Shown: positions 15,773 to 24,977, numbered from the stretch's first letter. The stretch: DNA of 64,000 nucleotides from Lentzea waywayandensis (GCF_900115955.1 NZ_FOYL01000002.1:992001-1056000), one strand, 5' to 3'. Program-made: numbers and translations. Notes: generated by a model not told the origin, from the sequence alone.

Positions 15773-17113
15773 TCACTCCCGGCACTTCCTCCCGGTGTTC
15801 ACGCAGTCGACGAGCCTGCTCATGATCTGCTGGGACATGACGTTGGCGAAGTCGTCGTGGTCGGAGAAGGGGTTGTGCTTCTCCTCCGGGAAGGAGTCGA
15901 CGGCGTACCGCCCCTGCTGCTGGACCTCGCGGGGAATGTTGTAGGTCAAGGAGATCCGCAGCTGGGGAACGGCCTTGAAGCCGTCCTTGCACTTGCCGGT
16001 GCCCGGGTCGGGGAAGACGATGTGGTCGCGGTGGTTCTTCGAGTCGGTGTTCCTGCCGTCCCAGCAGCTCGGGAAGTCGTGGACGCGCTTGACCTTGGAG
16101 CCCTTCGGGCAGACCGGGTACTTGTTGATCAGCACCTTGTCCTCGAAGCCGGTGCAGGTCCACGAGTCGCGGGCGTTCTTCGTGCCGTTGGCCGTGACCT
16201 TGGCGTCGCCGTACAGGACGCGCAGGAACTTGGGCATCGCCACGACCTTGCCGGCGGGGGAACCGCGGAAGGTCAGGTCCACGGTCTCCGGGCGCTGGAT
16301 GTCGCCCTCGTTGCCGGGAAGCTCGTTCTCGCCGCCGCCGCCCTCGAGCTTGCACGGCGCCAGCTTGTCGAGGCCCTGCGGGCGCTCCGCGTTGCGGCCG
16401 ATCGCGATGGCCATGCGGTCGATGGTGGCGACCCGCTTGTCCTTCAACGGTCCCACGATCGCGTTCTGGTTGAAGTTGGGATCGCGGGGGTTCTCGTTCT
16501 TGGCCAGGCGGGTGTTCGCCTCGTCGATCTGCGTCTTGAGCAGAGCCAGGTTCCGGTCTACCTCGGCCTTCGCCTGGTCGGGGACCTTGGGCAGCTTGCT
16601 CGCGACGTCGGGGCAGTTCACCGTCTTGGCTTCGTCCTCGTCGCCGTCGTTGATCCGCACCACCGGCCAGAAGTAGGCCGACCTGTCCCCGTTGCGGCAG
16701 GTGGTTCCCGCCCGCTCCAGCGAGCCGTCGGTCGAGTCGGCGTCGGTGGACAGGTTGCCGACGTAGTCGTGCAGGTGCTGCGCGCCGTTGCGGACACCCG
16801 GCTGCGCGATGAAGTTGTCCGGGTTGAAGTGCCCGTTCTCGTTGCGGCCGCAGTTCACGGTGAACGTGCCGGTCGTCGCCCCCTTCCCCGGTCTGGGTCT
16901 CTGGACGTTCGGCTTCACCTTCGTGATGTCGACGAACTGGGACTTGTCGGCGCCGTCGGCCAGGGCGGACACCTCGCCACCGCTCGAGACGGCGACCGCG
17001 AGCGCGCCCAAGGCGGTCAGGCCGAGCAGACCCGCGGTGAGCTTCACCGCGAGAGAACGTCCTTTGTAGAGGCTCATGTCACGGGGTACGTGCTGATCGC
17101 GGAAAAGGATCAT
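15773..17113 (-). CDS. Secreted DUF1996-type protein
   Basis: A 446-residue exported protein with a hydrophobic signal segment (LAVKLTAGLLGLTALGALAV). The body carries the DUF1996 hallmarks NGHFNPDNFI, GAQHLHDYVGN and, near the C-terminus, a WDGRNTDSKNHRDHIVFP segment; about eight Cys suggest disulfides. The function of DUF1996 is unknown, though it is common in secreted fungal and actinobacterial proteins. ATG 17113 has GGAG five bases upstream, while ATG 17077 would give a shorter signal peptide but lacks a ribosome site. A long palindrome abuts the start. It converges with the CBM2 lipoprotein gene 12 bases away. Confidence 0.8.
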   Translation of the reverse strand: MILFRDQHVPRDMSLYKGRSLAVKLTAGLLGLTALGALAVAVSSGGEVSALADGADKSQFVDITKVKPNVQRPRPGKGATTGTFTVNCGRNENGHFNPDNFIAQPGVRNGAQHLHDYVGNLSTDADSTDGSLERAGTTCRNGDRSAYFWPVVRINDGDEDEAKTVNCPDVASKLPKVPDQAKAEVDRNLALLKTQIDEANTRLAKNENPRDPNFNQNAIVGPLKDKRVATIDRMAIAIGRNAERPQGLDKLAPCKLEGGGGENELPGNEGDIQRPETVDLTFRGSPAGKVVAMPKFLRVLYGDAKVTANGTKNARDSWTCTGFEDKVLINKYPVCPKGSKVKRVHDFPSCWDGRNTDSKNHRDHIVFPDPGTGKCKDGFKAVPQLRISLTYNIPREVQQQGRYAVDSFPEEKHNPFSDHDDFANVMSQQIMSRLVDCVNTGRKCRE

Positions 17114-17134
17114 TTCGACTCCGTTCGAGTCGAA
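17114..17134. promoter_or_regulatory. 21-bp inverted repeat touching the DUF1996 start codon
   Basis: TTCGACTC and GAGTCGAA arms (8 bp, perfect) around CGTTC. It overlaps the ribosome-binding region of the DUF1996 gene, so it could be an operator or an mRNA hairpin that hides the GGAG site. Confidence 0.45.
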
Positions 17135-17341
17135 CAGTCGTCGAACAACGCCGTCGCGGGACCGTTTCCGTTCGGTCCTGAACGGACTGTGCACTTCGCA
17201 CGTTGCTCCGAACGGGCCTGTCCCTCGCCCCGCCGCGGCGACGTAGGGTGAGTCGATCACGCGGTCTGCCAGCGAATTTCGGTGAGATTCCGGCAGATCG
17301 TCGCCGCGCGTGACCGGTCGCGTACGAGGAGAAGCAGTCGC

Positions 17342-17716
17342 ATGAACATCGACACAGCGCTCAAAGAAGCAATGACGATCACCGGTGCCGTGGGAGCCGC
17401 GCTCGTCGACTACGACAGCGGCATGTCACTGGGCTCGATCGGTGGTGGCGACTGGCTGAACCTGGAGGTGGCCGCGGCCGGCAACACCGAGGTCGTGCGG
17501 GCCAAGCAGCGGGTGATCTCCGCGCTCAAGCTGAACGACGAGATCGAGGACATCCTCATCACCCTGCACCGCCAGTACCACCTGATCCGCCTGCTCACGA
17601 CCGGAAAGCGGAGCGACTCGAAGCTGTTCCTCTACCTCGTGCTGGACCGGGAGCGCGCCAACCTCGCGCTGGCCAGGCACAGCCTCAAGGCCATCGAAGC
17701 CGACCTCACGGTGTGA
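17342..17716 (+). CDS. Roadblock/LC7-like small protein A
   Basis: A 124-residue cytoplasmic alpha/beta protein resembling the roadblock/LC7 fold (GAVGAALVDYDSGMSLGSIG near the N-terminus, then ILITLHRQYHLIRLL). Roadblock proteins usually regulate small Ras-like GTPases; in actinomycete conservons they sit beside a histidine kinase and a GTPase, none of which is present here. RBS AGGAGAAG supports ATG 17342. The stop overlaps the next gene's GTG (GTGA), so the two are coupled. Confidence 0.75.
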   Translation: MNIDTALKEAMTITGAVGAALVDYDSGMSLGSIGGGDWLNLEVAAAGNTEVVRAKQRVISALKLNDEIEDILITLHRQYHLIRLLTTGKRSDSKLFLYLVLDRERANLALARHSLKAIEADLTV

Positions 17717-18192
17717 GCGAGATGTCCACCCACACGCCCGGCGCACTGCCCCTGCGCCGGCGTGGTCCGTTGTCGGAGGCACCTCCCGCGCCGGAGCGGC
17801 ACGTGCCGTCGAGTGCCGTCGCGAAGCTGATGACCGAGGCGCTGGAGGAGATCCACGGCAGCATCGACTCCGTGGCGATCAACGGCGTGCTGGTCGCGAC
17901 GCGGGACGGCCTGGTGCTGTGCGGAGTCACGCGCGGAATCGAGGACGACGGCGTCGCCGCGATGGCCTCGGCGGCAGCGGGTCTCGCGACCCAGTTCACC
18001 TCGCAGGCCCGAGTCGGCAGCCCGCGAGCGGTGTTCTTCGAGGGCGACTCCGGGCAGGTCGGCGTGTTCGGGGTCGACGCCGACACGCTGCTGGTGGTGC
18101 TCGGCGAGCGCGACACCACAATGGGCATGTTCAACGTCGTGGCCAAACAGGCGTTGACCCTGCTGCAACAGGCGGTCGCGGCGCGCCGGTGA
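17713..18192 (+). CDS. Roadblock/LC7-like small protein B
   Basis: A 159-residue protein with a basic, Pro-rich N-terminal ~35 residues followed by a roadblock-like domain (SIDSVAINGVLVATRDGLVL, then TLLVVLGERDTTMGMFNVVA). It overlaps protein A by four bases (GTG at 17713; ATG 17722 is an alternative). The pair may form a heterodimer, as roadblock proteins do, but the partner GTPase is not in the window. It ends 4 bases before the convergent GH43 gene. Confidence 0.75.
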   Translation: MSEMSTHTPGALPLRRRGPLSEAPPAPERHVPSSAVAKLMTEALEEIHGSIDSVAINGVLVATRDGLVLCGVTRGIEDDGVAAMASAAAGLATQFTSQARVGSPRAVFFEGDSGQVGVFGVDADTLLVVLGERDTTMGMFNVVAKQALTLLQQAVAARR

Positions 18193-18196
18193 CCGG

Positions 18197-19738
18197 TCAG
18201 CCGTCCAGGCGCCGGTAGGTGAAGCTGCCGAAGTCGGCCCAGGTCCCACCGGGACCGTTCGCGTACAGTCCGATGTGGACACCGGTGAACCCGCCCGCCG
18301 CCTGCGTGCTGAGCACCCGCCCGTCGAACGGCTCGCCCACCTCCCGCCACTGCCCGGCGCCGGCGGCGACCAGCGCCCGGTACTCCTGCCCGGCCGCCTC
18401 GAAGCCCAGCCGCACCGGGCCGCCGGGCAGTTGCGTCGTGGCCAGCAGTTCGTCGCGTCCACCTGCGCGGCGAACGAGGGCGACCTCGCGGTCGGCACCG
18501 AGCAGGAGCCGGACGTGGTGGTCGTTGTTCTGGAGCAGCACCAGTCCCGCGGCGTCGGCCGGGTGCGCCGGCGCGAACTCCAGCTCGCACGAGGCGTGGA
18601 AGTCCTGGTGCTGCTGGCGGCGCAGGACGAGGCTCGGCGAGGCCAGGTCGGTGATCGACTCCGGGCGCACCCTCAGCCGGAGGTGGCCGGGCCGATCGGT
18701 CAGCGACCAGAACACCTCGTCCGGTGTGCGCAGGAACATCCAGGCGGGATCGAGCACCGGTGCGTCGAAGTCGTCGGTCGGGTCGTCTTCCGGCCACGGG
18801 TGCGCGGGCAGTGCGGGGACGTCGTAGCGGGTCTCGACGCGACCGGTTCCCGGGCTGAACACCGGACCGCCCGCCTCCCAGGACACCGGCACGAGGAACG
18901 TCTCGCGGCCGAGGTTGTAGTAGTAGCCGCCGTACGGCCGGGTCGCGAGCAGCACCGCGAACCACTGATCTTCCTGCGTGCGCACCAGGTCGGCGTGCCC
19001 GACGGCCGCGATCGGGTGGTCCCGGCCGAGGTGGCGGTGGGTCAGCACCGGGTTGAGCGGCGAACCGCGATACGGCCCGGTGATGTCGTCCGCCGTCGCC
19101 ACGACCACCGAGTGCTCGAAGTCGGTGCCACCCTCCGCGCACAGCAACACGTACTTACCGTCCACTTTGTATAGATGAGGTGCCTCGAGCCACACGGAGT
19201 CGCGCAGCGAGCCGCTCCACAGCACGTGTTCCTCGCCGATGAGCTCGAACCCGGCCGGGTCGAACTCCCTCAACCAGACCTCGGTCTGACCGGGCCGGCC
19301 GCCGGGCACCTCGCGGGTCGCCGTCCACCACGCGCGGCCCGTGTCGTCGAAGAACAGCGACGGGTCGAACCCGTCCGCCTCCGGCAACCACCGGGGCTCC
19401 GACCACTCCCCGGCCGGATCGGGTGCCGTCACGACGAAGTTGCCGCTCTTCGCCGCGCCGTCGACCAGCGTGCACACCACGTAGAACACGCCTTCGTGGT
19501 GCCGGATCGTCGGCGCGTACAGGCCACCGGAGGCCCGGACGCCCTGAAGCGGCAGCTGGGACGGCCTGTCCAGCACGTGCCCGAGCAGCCGCCAGTGCAC
19601 CAGGTCTCTGCTGTGGTAGATCGGCAGGCCGGGGAAGTACTCGAAGGTCGAGGTGACGAGGTAGTAGTCCGATCCCGCCCGGCACACCGACGGATCGGGG
19701 TGCGAGCCGGGCAGGACCGGGTTCTCGAACTGTGTCAA
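18197..19738 (-). CDS. GH43 beta-xylosidase/alpha-L-arabinofuranosidase
   Basis: A 513-residue enzyme without a signal peptide. The five-bladed propeller carries the general base in GSHPDPS (Asp15), the helper Asp in GFDPSLF (Asp125) and the acid in VWLEAPHLY (Glu185). Residues ~310-513 form the beta-sandwich typical of the GH43 xylosidase subfamily. It is the last gene of the xylan operon, 13 bases after GH10. The cytoplasmic location suggests action on imported xylo-oligosaccharides. Confidence 0.92.
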   Translation of the reverse strand: MTQFENPVLPGSHPDPSVCRAGSDYYLVTSTFEYFPGLPIYHSRDLVHWRLLGHVLDRPSQLPLQGVRASGGLYAPTIRHHEGVFYVVCTLVDGAAKSGNFVVTAPDPAGEWSEPRWLPEADGFDPSLFFDDTGRAWWTATREVPGGRPGQTEVWLREFDPAGFELIGEEHVLWSGSLRDSVWLEAPHLYKVDGKYVLLCAEGGTDFEHSVVVATADDITGPYRGSPLNPVLTHRHLGRDHPIAAVGHADLVRTQEDQWFAVLLATRPYGGYYYNLGRETFLVPVSWEAGGPVFSPGTGRVETRYDVPALPAHPWPEDDPTDDFDAPVLDPAWMFLRTPDEVFWSLTDRPGHLRLRVRPESITDLASPSLVLRRQQHQDFHASCELEFAPAHPADAAGLVLLQNNDHHVRLLLGADREVALVRRAGGRDELLATTQLPGGPVRLGFEAAGQEYRALVAAGAGQWREVGEPFDGRVLSTQAAGGFTGVHIGLYANGPGGTWADFGSFTYRRLDG

Positions 19739-19751
19739 GTGGACACTCCTG

Positions 19752-20747
19752 CTACGGGTTGAGCCTGGCGTACGCGGGCTTCGGCCTCAGGTTCTCGTCG
19801 AACAGGCAGGCCGCGCCCTCTCCGGGGAACACGTCGGGCACCCACGAGTGGCGGTCGGTGAAGCCCCAGGTGGTGAACTCGACGCACCGCCGCACCGCGT
19901 GACAGGCGTCCCAGACCTGGCCGAAGTAGCTCGCCTGCGCGTCCAGCTTCTCGGGCGTGACGGGCAACGGGATCCGCACGTCGGCCTCGGTGATCGCGAC
20001 GTCCAGGCCGAGCGCGGCGAACCGGGCGATGTTCTCCTTCATGCCCGATGGGAAGCCGTACATCAGCGAGAGGTGTCCCTGGATGCCGACGCCGTGGATC
20101 GGCACGCCCTGCCGCTTCAACGACTTCACCAGTTCGAAGGTCGCGTCGCTCTTGGGGTTGAGTCCCTCGATGTTGTAGTCGTTGATGTAGAGCTTGGCCT
20201 TCGGGTCCGCCGCGTGGGCCCAGCGGAACGCGTCGGCGATGTAGCGGTCACCGAGCTTCTCCTGGAACACCGTCTGCCTGCGCGTGCCGTCCTCGTTGAA
20301 CGCCTCGTTGACGACGTCCCACGCGCGGATCTTGCCGCGGTACCGGCCTGCCTCGGTCCTGATGTGGTCCTTGACCACGGCCCGCAGCTCCGCCGCCTCC
20401 AGCCCGCCCACCCAGTCGGGCAGCTGACTGTGCCAGACCAGCGTGTGCCCGCGCACGGATTTGCCGGTCTTCTTGGCGTAGGCGACGATCGCGTCCGCCC
20501 CGGACCAGTCGTACTGGCCGCGGACGGCTTCGACGACGCCCCACTTCATCTCGTTCTCGGGCGTGACGCTGTCGAACTCCCGCGTCAGAACGCTCTTGTA
20601 GTCCGCTTCCGCGTTCAGGTGCTGGACGGCCACCGCACTGCCCACGTACCTGTTCGTGACGCTCTTCAACGGCCCCGCCGCCGAGGCGGGAACTGTCTGG
20701 GACAGCACCACCAGAACGGCGATGCCGGCCGCTAATCGGGTTCGCAT
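19752..20747 (-). CDS. Secreted GH10 endo-beta-1,4-xylanase
   Basis: A 331-residue xylanase with a Sec signal peptide (cleavage near ASAA, residue 24) and a single GH10 barrel. The acid/base is in WDVVNEAF (Glu148) and the nucleophile in AITEADVR (Glu254); the -1 subsite HTLVWHSQLP is conserved. No carbohydrate-binding module. It lies 18 bases downstream of the permease gene in the same operon, so secretion of xylanase and uptake of its products are co-induced. Confidence 0.96.
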   Translation of the reverse strand: MRTRLAAGIAVLVVLSQTVPASAAGPLKSVTNRYVGSAVAVQHLNAEADYKSVLTREFDSVTPENEMKWGVVEAVRGQYDWSGADAIVAYAKKTGKSVRGHTLVWHSQLPDWVGGLEAAELRAVVKDHIRTEAGRYRGKIRAWDVVNEAFNEDGTRRQTVFQEKLGDRYIADAFRWAHAADPKAKLYINDYNIEGLNPKSDATFELVKSLKRQGVPIHGVGIQGHLSLMYGFPSGMKENIARFAALGLDVAITEADVRIPLPVTPEKLDAQASYFGQVWDACHAVRRCVEFTTWGFTDRHSWVPDVFPGEGAACLFDENLRPKPAYARLNP

Positions 20748-20765
20748 GAATCACTCCCTTGTGAG

Positions 20766-21581
20766 TCAGCCCTTCACTGAACCGGTGAGTCCCCCGACCA
20801 TGCGGCGTTCGGCGAGCACGAAGAACGTGAGCGCGGGGATCATGGACAACGCGGTGAAGGCGAGGACTTTCGCGGTGTCCTGGGTGTGCTCGGACTGGAA
20901 CATCGCCACGCCGAGCGGCAGCGTGAAGTTCGTGGAGTCGTTGAACACCAGCAACGGCAGCAGGTAGAAGTTCCAGCTGGTGACGAACGCGAGCACCGAC
21001 ACCGTGATCAGCGCGGGCCGCGACAGGGGCAGCAGGATCCGCCAGAAGAAGCCGAGTTTGGCCGCGCCGTCGAGCAGCGCGGCGTCCTCCAGCTCACCGG
21101 GGATCGCGTGCATGAACGGCCGCAGGATCACGATCGTCACCGGCAGCGAGAACGCCGCCTCCGGGATCGCGACACCGAGTGGGTTCTCCAGCAGGTTCAG
21201 CTCGCGCAGCCACAGGTACAGCGGCAACGTCGCCACGCCGAGCGGGAACAGCAACCCGAGCGTGAACAACGTGTAGAACGCCTCGCGCCCCTTGAACGCG
21301 TACCGGGACAACGCGAACGCCGCCATCGACCCGAGCACGACCGCCAGCGTCGTCGCGATCACCGCGATCAGCGCGCTGTTGCCGAGCAGCCGCCAGAACT
21401 GCACGGAGGTCGCCACTTCGAAGTAGTTGTCCCAGACGAACGGACCGGGCAGACCGGCCGGTGACGAGTTGATCTGTGCGGTGGTGCGGAAACCGCCCAG
21501 CACCACGAAAAGCAGTGGAACCACCGTCATGCCGATGACGGCGAACGCGGCGAGGTAGCCGACGGTGTTGCGACGTGCCAT
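20766..21581 (-). CDS. CUT1 ABC importer permease (MalG type), xylo-oligosaccharide
   Basis: A 271-residue membrane protein with six hydrophobic helices and the EAA-like loop LEDAALLDGAAKLGFFW. One base separates its ATG from the stop of the first permease. It resembles BxlG in gene order. It depends on an ATPase encoded elsewhere. Confidence 0.93.
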   Translation of the reverse strand: MARRNTVGYLAAFAVIGMTVVPLLFVVLGGFRTTAQINSSPAGLPGPFVWDNYFEVATSVQFWRLLGNSALIAVIATTLAVVLGSMAAFALSRYAFKGREAFYTLFTLGLLFPLGVATLPLYLWLRELNLLENPLGVAIPEAAFSLPVTIVILRPFMHAIPGELEDAALLDGAAKLGFFWRILLPLSRPALITVSVLAFVTSWNFYLLPLLVFNDSTNFTLPLGVAMFQSEHTQDTAKVLAFTALSMIPALTFFVLAERRMVGGLTGSVKG

Positions 21582-21582
21582 G

Positions 21583-22557
21583 TCAGCGAGCTCCCGTCAA
21601 CGCGCCGGCGGTGTCGCGACGCAGCGCGAACCGCTGGTAGAACAACGCGAACACGAAGCAGATGATGAACAGGATCACCGCGACCGCGCTGCCGAACCCG
21701 AACTCGTACCGCTTGAAACCGTGGTCGACCAGGTAGGTCGCCATCGTCGTGGACGCGTTGGCCGGTCCGCCCAAAGTCATGATCCAGACCAGGTCGAACA
21801 GCTGCAGCGACCCGATCACGGACAGGAAGATCCAGATCCTGATCGTCGGTCCCAGCAACGGGAGCACGACGTGCCGGGTGGTCTGCCAGGCACTGGCGCC
21901 GTCGAGCGCGGCGGCCTCCCGCAACTCGGCCGGCACGCCCTGCAGTCCGGCCAGCAGCAGGATCACGCCGAACCCGATGTACTTCCACGTGATCACCACG
22001 AAGAGCGTGTAGAGCACGAGCGACTGGTCGGCGAGCCACAGCTGCACGAGACCGCCCAGGCCCACACCGCGCAGGATCTCGTCGACGAACCCTCCCGGCT
22101 GCAACATGAGCAGCCAGATCACCGCGGTCACCGCCTCGGACAGCACGTACGGCGCGAACACCACCATCCGCAGGAACGTCCGGCCGCGCAGCTTCCGGTT
22201 GAGCAGCAACGCGAGTCCGATGCTCAACGGCAGCTGCACGACGACGGACAGCACGGCGATGATCAGGTTGTGCCCGATGGCGCCCTGGAAGACGTCACCG
22301 GAGAAGGCGTCGACGTAGTTGTCGAGCCCCACGAAGTCCGTGAGCGGGCCGAAGCCGTTCCACGAGTAGAGGCTGTAGTACCCGGCGACGCCGATCGGGA
22401 TCAGGACGAACCCGATGAACAGCAGCAAAGCCGGGGTCAGCAGGAACGCGAGTTCGAGGCGGGGGCGGAGTCGGGACCGCCGCCGGGTGCCCCCGGCCGC
22501 TGGCGCGTGCGGCACGGGGGCGGTCGGCGGCCGCGTGGTGATCGCGGCACTCATCAT
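21583..22557 (-). CDS. CUT1 ABC importer permease (MalF type), xylo-oligosaccharide
   Basis: A 324-residue membrane protein with a Pro/Arg-rich N-terminus, about six helices (LAFLLTPALLLFIGFVLIPI first) and the docking loop REAAALDGASAWQ. It starts with two consecutive ATGs (22557 and 22554); the first overlaps the binding-protein stop (ATGA). The frame is open far upstream, but that region is the binding-protein gene. It resembles BxlF in gene order. Confidence 0.93.
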   Translation of the reverse strand: MMSAAITTRPPTAPVPHAPAAGGTRRRSRLRPRLELAFLLTPALLLFIGFVLIPIGVAGYYSLYSWNGFGPLTDFVGLDNYVDAFSGDVFQGAIGHNLIIAVLSVVVQLPLSIGLALLLNRKLRGRTFLRMVVFAPYVLSEAVTAVIWLLMLQPGGFVDEILRGVGLGGLVQLWLADQSLVLYTLFVVITWKYIGFGVILLLAGLQGVPAELREAAALDGASAWQTTRHVVLPLLGPTIRIWIFLSVIGSLQLFDLVWIMTLGGPANASTTMATYLVDHGFKRYEFGFGSAVAVILFIICFVFALFYQRFALRRDTAGALTGAR

Positions 22558-23831
22558 TTGTTCCCGGCTGCTGCTTCGCTCACCGATTTCACGATGGTGT
22601 CGGGTCCGCCCTGGCCCGCGAAGAAGTTCGCGATGGTGTCGTTGAGGGCCTGACCGACCTTGGTCGGGAACGCGGTGTCGAAGTAGAACTGGACGTGCGA
22701 CGCCTTGGTCATGGCCGCGGCGATCGTCTTGTGCGGCTCGCTCTTGAGCGCGGCCACCCCGGCAGGGGTCACCGGCAGACCGGAGTTGGTCTCGGCGAGG
22801 ATCTTCTGCACGTCGTCGCCGACGAGGTGCCCGAGGAACTCCGCGCACGCCTTGGCCGCGCGAGTGGTGCAGGAGAACCCGTCACCACCGCCGAGCAGCA
22901 CGCTCGGATCGCCCTGCCCACCCGGCACGCTGGGGAACGGGAACCAGCCGATCTTCGAGCCGATCTCCTTGTCCTCGGTGAGCGCCTGCATGACGTCCGG
23001 GTTCCAGTCGCCCTGCAGCTCCATGGCCGCCTTGCCATTGGCCACCAGGCCCGCCGAGCTGCCCGCACCCTGCTGAGCGGGCGTCCCGACGAACCCGTCC
23101 TGGAACGGTTTCGTGTCCAGGAAACTCTTGAGGTTCTCGCCCGCCTTGAGGAAGCACGGGTCGGTGAGCTCGGTCTTCTCGACCGCCTTCTTCAGCGTGT
23201 CGACCGAGCACTGGCGCACCGCGAAGTAGGCCCAGTAGAACGCGTCGGGCCAGCGGTCCTTGCCGCCGAGCGCGATCGGCACGACGCCCGCGGTCTTCAG
23301 CTTCGTGACCGCCGCGTTCAGTTCGTCCACAGTGGTCGGTGTCGCGGTGATTCCCGCGGTGGCGAAGATGTCCTTGCGGTACCAGAACCCGACCGCGTGC
23401 ATCAGGTACGGCGCACCGTACTGCTTGCCGCCGACCTTCCAGCCGTCGGCGTTCTTGGCCAGCGGGCCGATCCAGCCCGACGAGGCCTGCGTGATGTCGG
23501 CGATCTTGCCGGACTTCAGCTGGTCGGCGAGCGCTCCGCCACCCCACTGCTGGAAGAGGTCCGGCGGGGTGTTGCCCTGCAGGGCAAGGGGCACCTTGGT
23601 CTGGAACTGCTCGTTCTGCAGCGGTTCGATCGTGAACGAGGTGTTCGGGTGGGTCTTGTGGAAGTCGTCGGCGATCTGCTGCCACTTCGACTTCATGGGC
23701 TCGGTGGTCCGGTTGTGCCACCAGGTGAGCGTGACGGGACCTTCGGTGGAGGCGTCACCGCCGCCACCGCTGCACCCTGCCAGCGCGAGTGCCGCGGCGG
23801 CGAAGAGGGCAAGGGGCTTTCTGGAACGCAT
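22554..23831 (-). CDS. Xylo-oligosaccharide-binding lipoprotein (BxlE-like)
   Basis: A 425-residue CUT1 binding protein with lipobox ALAGC in the N-terminal 25 residues and the family motif DFHKTHPNTSF. ATG 23831 has AGGAGT eight bases upstream. It is the first gene of the binding protein-permease-permease-GH10-GH43 operon. On the minus strand TTGACA (23915-23910) and GAGTCT (23892-23887), 17 bases apart, form its promoter. The substrate assignment rests on the co-transcribed xylanase and xylosidase and on similarity of the whole locus to Streptomyces bxlEFGA. Confidence 0.92.
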   Translation of the reverse strand: MRSRKPLALFAAAALALAGCSGGGGDASTEGPVTLTWWHNRTTEPMKSKWQQIADDFHKTHPNTSFTIEPLQNEQFQTKVPLALQGNTPPDLFQQWGGGALADQLKSGKIADITQASSGWIGPLAKNADGWKVGGKQYGAPYLMHAVGFWYRKDIFATAGITATPTTVDELNAAVTKLKTAGVVPIALGGKDRWPDAFYWAYFAVRQCSVDTLKKAVEKTELTDPCFLKAGENLKSFLDTKPFQDGFVGTPAQQGAGSSAGLVANGKAAMELQGDWNPDVMQALTEDKEIGSKIGWFPFPSVPGGQGDPSVLLGGGDGFSCTTRAAKACAEFLGHLVGDDVQKILAETNSGLPVTPAGVAALKSEPHKTIAAAMTKASHVQFYFDTAFPTKVGQALNDTIANFFAGQGGPDTIVKSVSEAAAGNK

Positions 23832-23886
23832 TTGGGGTCCACTCCTGACGACGTCGGCCGAGTTGGACTGCGTGTGTTGGGGCCAG

Positions 23887-23947
23887 AGACTCCCGCCAAA
23901 TCGGCCTCGTGTCAATCGTTGTCGATAACGTTTTACACGGCTAGCCT
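23887..23947. promoter_or_regulatory. Divergent xylan promoters with shared LacI operator
   Basis: Plus strand: TTGTCG (23919-23924), 17 bases, TAGCCT (23942-23947), which predicts a start at 23954, exactly on the LacI GTG (leaderless transcript). Minus strand: TTGACA (23915-23910), 17 bases, GAGTCT (23892-23887). The imperfect palindrome GTCGATAACGTTTTAC (23921-23936, centre AACGTT) lies between the plus-strand boxes and next to the minus-strand -35, so one bound LacI dimer could control both directions. Confidence 0.6.
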
Positions 23948-23953
23948 GACCCG

Positions 23954-24967
23954 GTGCCTCCACGCTCTCGCGTCACGATCAAGGACGTCGCCGCTCAGGC
24001 CGGCGTCTCGGTAGCCACCGTGTCCAAGGTGCTCAACCAGCGGTACGGCGTCTCCGCGGAGACGTTCGCGCGGGTCACGGCCGTGATCAAGGATCTGGGG
24101 TACGAGGCGAGCCTGGTCGCGCAAAGCCTGCGCAACCACCGCACGAACGTCATCGGGATCCTGGTCGCCGACATCGAGCCGTTCAGCACCGAACTGCTCA
24201 AGGGCGCGGCGGATGCCATCCGCGGCACCGGTTTCGAGCTGGTGGTGTACTCGGCGGGCGGTCGCACCGGCGACCCGCAGGGCTGGGAACAGCGCTACCT
24301 GACCCGGCTGAGCGGCACCCTCGTCGACGGCGCCGTGCTGGTCACGCCGGCCGTCGATCTCGAAGGCCTGCCCGGCACCCCCGTCGTCGCCGTCGACCCG
24401 CACACCGGGCGCGCGGCGCTGCCCACGGTCGACTCCGACAACCTGCACGGCGGACGGCTCGCGACCGAGCACCTGCTCGCACTCGGCCACCGCCGGATCG
24501 GGCTGCTCACCGGCCGCGCGGACCTGAAGTCCGCGCAGCAGCGCGAAACCGGCTACCGGGGAGCACTCGCCAGCGCGGGCGTCGAGGTCGACGAGAGCCT
24601 GGTCTGCCGGGGCGACTACGACGCGGACGTGGCCGCCGCGTCCACGCGCTCCCTGCTGAGCCGCCCCCACCGGCCGACCGCCATCTTCGCCGCCAACGAC
24701 ACCACCGCCATCGCGGCCATCGACGCCGCCCGCGAGCTCGGCCTGCGGGTGCCGGAGGACCTGTCGGTGGTCGGCTTCGACAACATCCCCGAGTCCGCGC
24801 TGTGCACGCCGCCGCTCACGACGGTGCAGCAGCCGATCCGCGAGATGGGCCACCGCGCCGTCGAGTTGCTGGTGCGGCTGATCAACGGCACCGAGCCCGG
24901 CGACACCCACATCACCCTGGGCACCGAGCTGGTCGTCCGGCAGTCGACCCGCCCCCTGACTCCGTGA
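23954..24967 (+). CDS. LacI-family repressor of the xylan module (BxlR-like)
   Basis: A 337-residue LacI/GalR regulator: HTH VTIKDVAAQAGVSVATVSKV at residues 7-26 and a ligand domain with DLSVVGFDNIPESAL near the C-terminus. It belongs to a different subgroup from the module 1 regulators (VSKVLNQRYGVS instead of VSYVLSGKR). There is no ribosome site; the promoter position predicts a leaderless mRNA starting at GTG 23954. It is divergent from the xylan operon and 10 bases upstream of the GH3 gene, the order known for BxlR-type regulators. Confidence 0.92.
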   Translation: MPPRSRVTIKDVAAQAGVSVATVSKVLNQRYGVSAETFARVTAVIKDLGYEASLVAQSLRNHRTNVIGILVADIEPFSTELLKGAADAIRGTGFELVVYSAGGRTGDPQGWEQRYLTRLSGTLVDGAVLVTPAVDLEGLPGTPVVAVDPHTGRAALPTVDSDNLHGGRLATEHLLALGHRRIGLLTGRADLKSAQQRETGYRGALASAGVEVDESLVCRGDYDADVAAASTRSLLSRPHRPTAIFAANDTTAIAAIDAARELGLRVPEDLSVVGFDNIPESALCTPPLTTVQQPIREMGHRAVELLVRLINGTEPGDTHITLGTELVVRQSTRPLTP

Positions 24968-24977
24968 GGTTGTTCCC

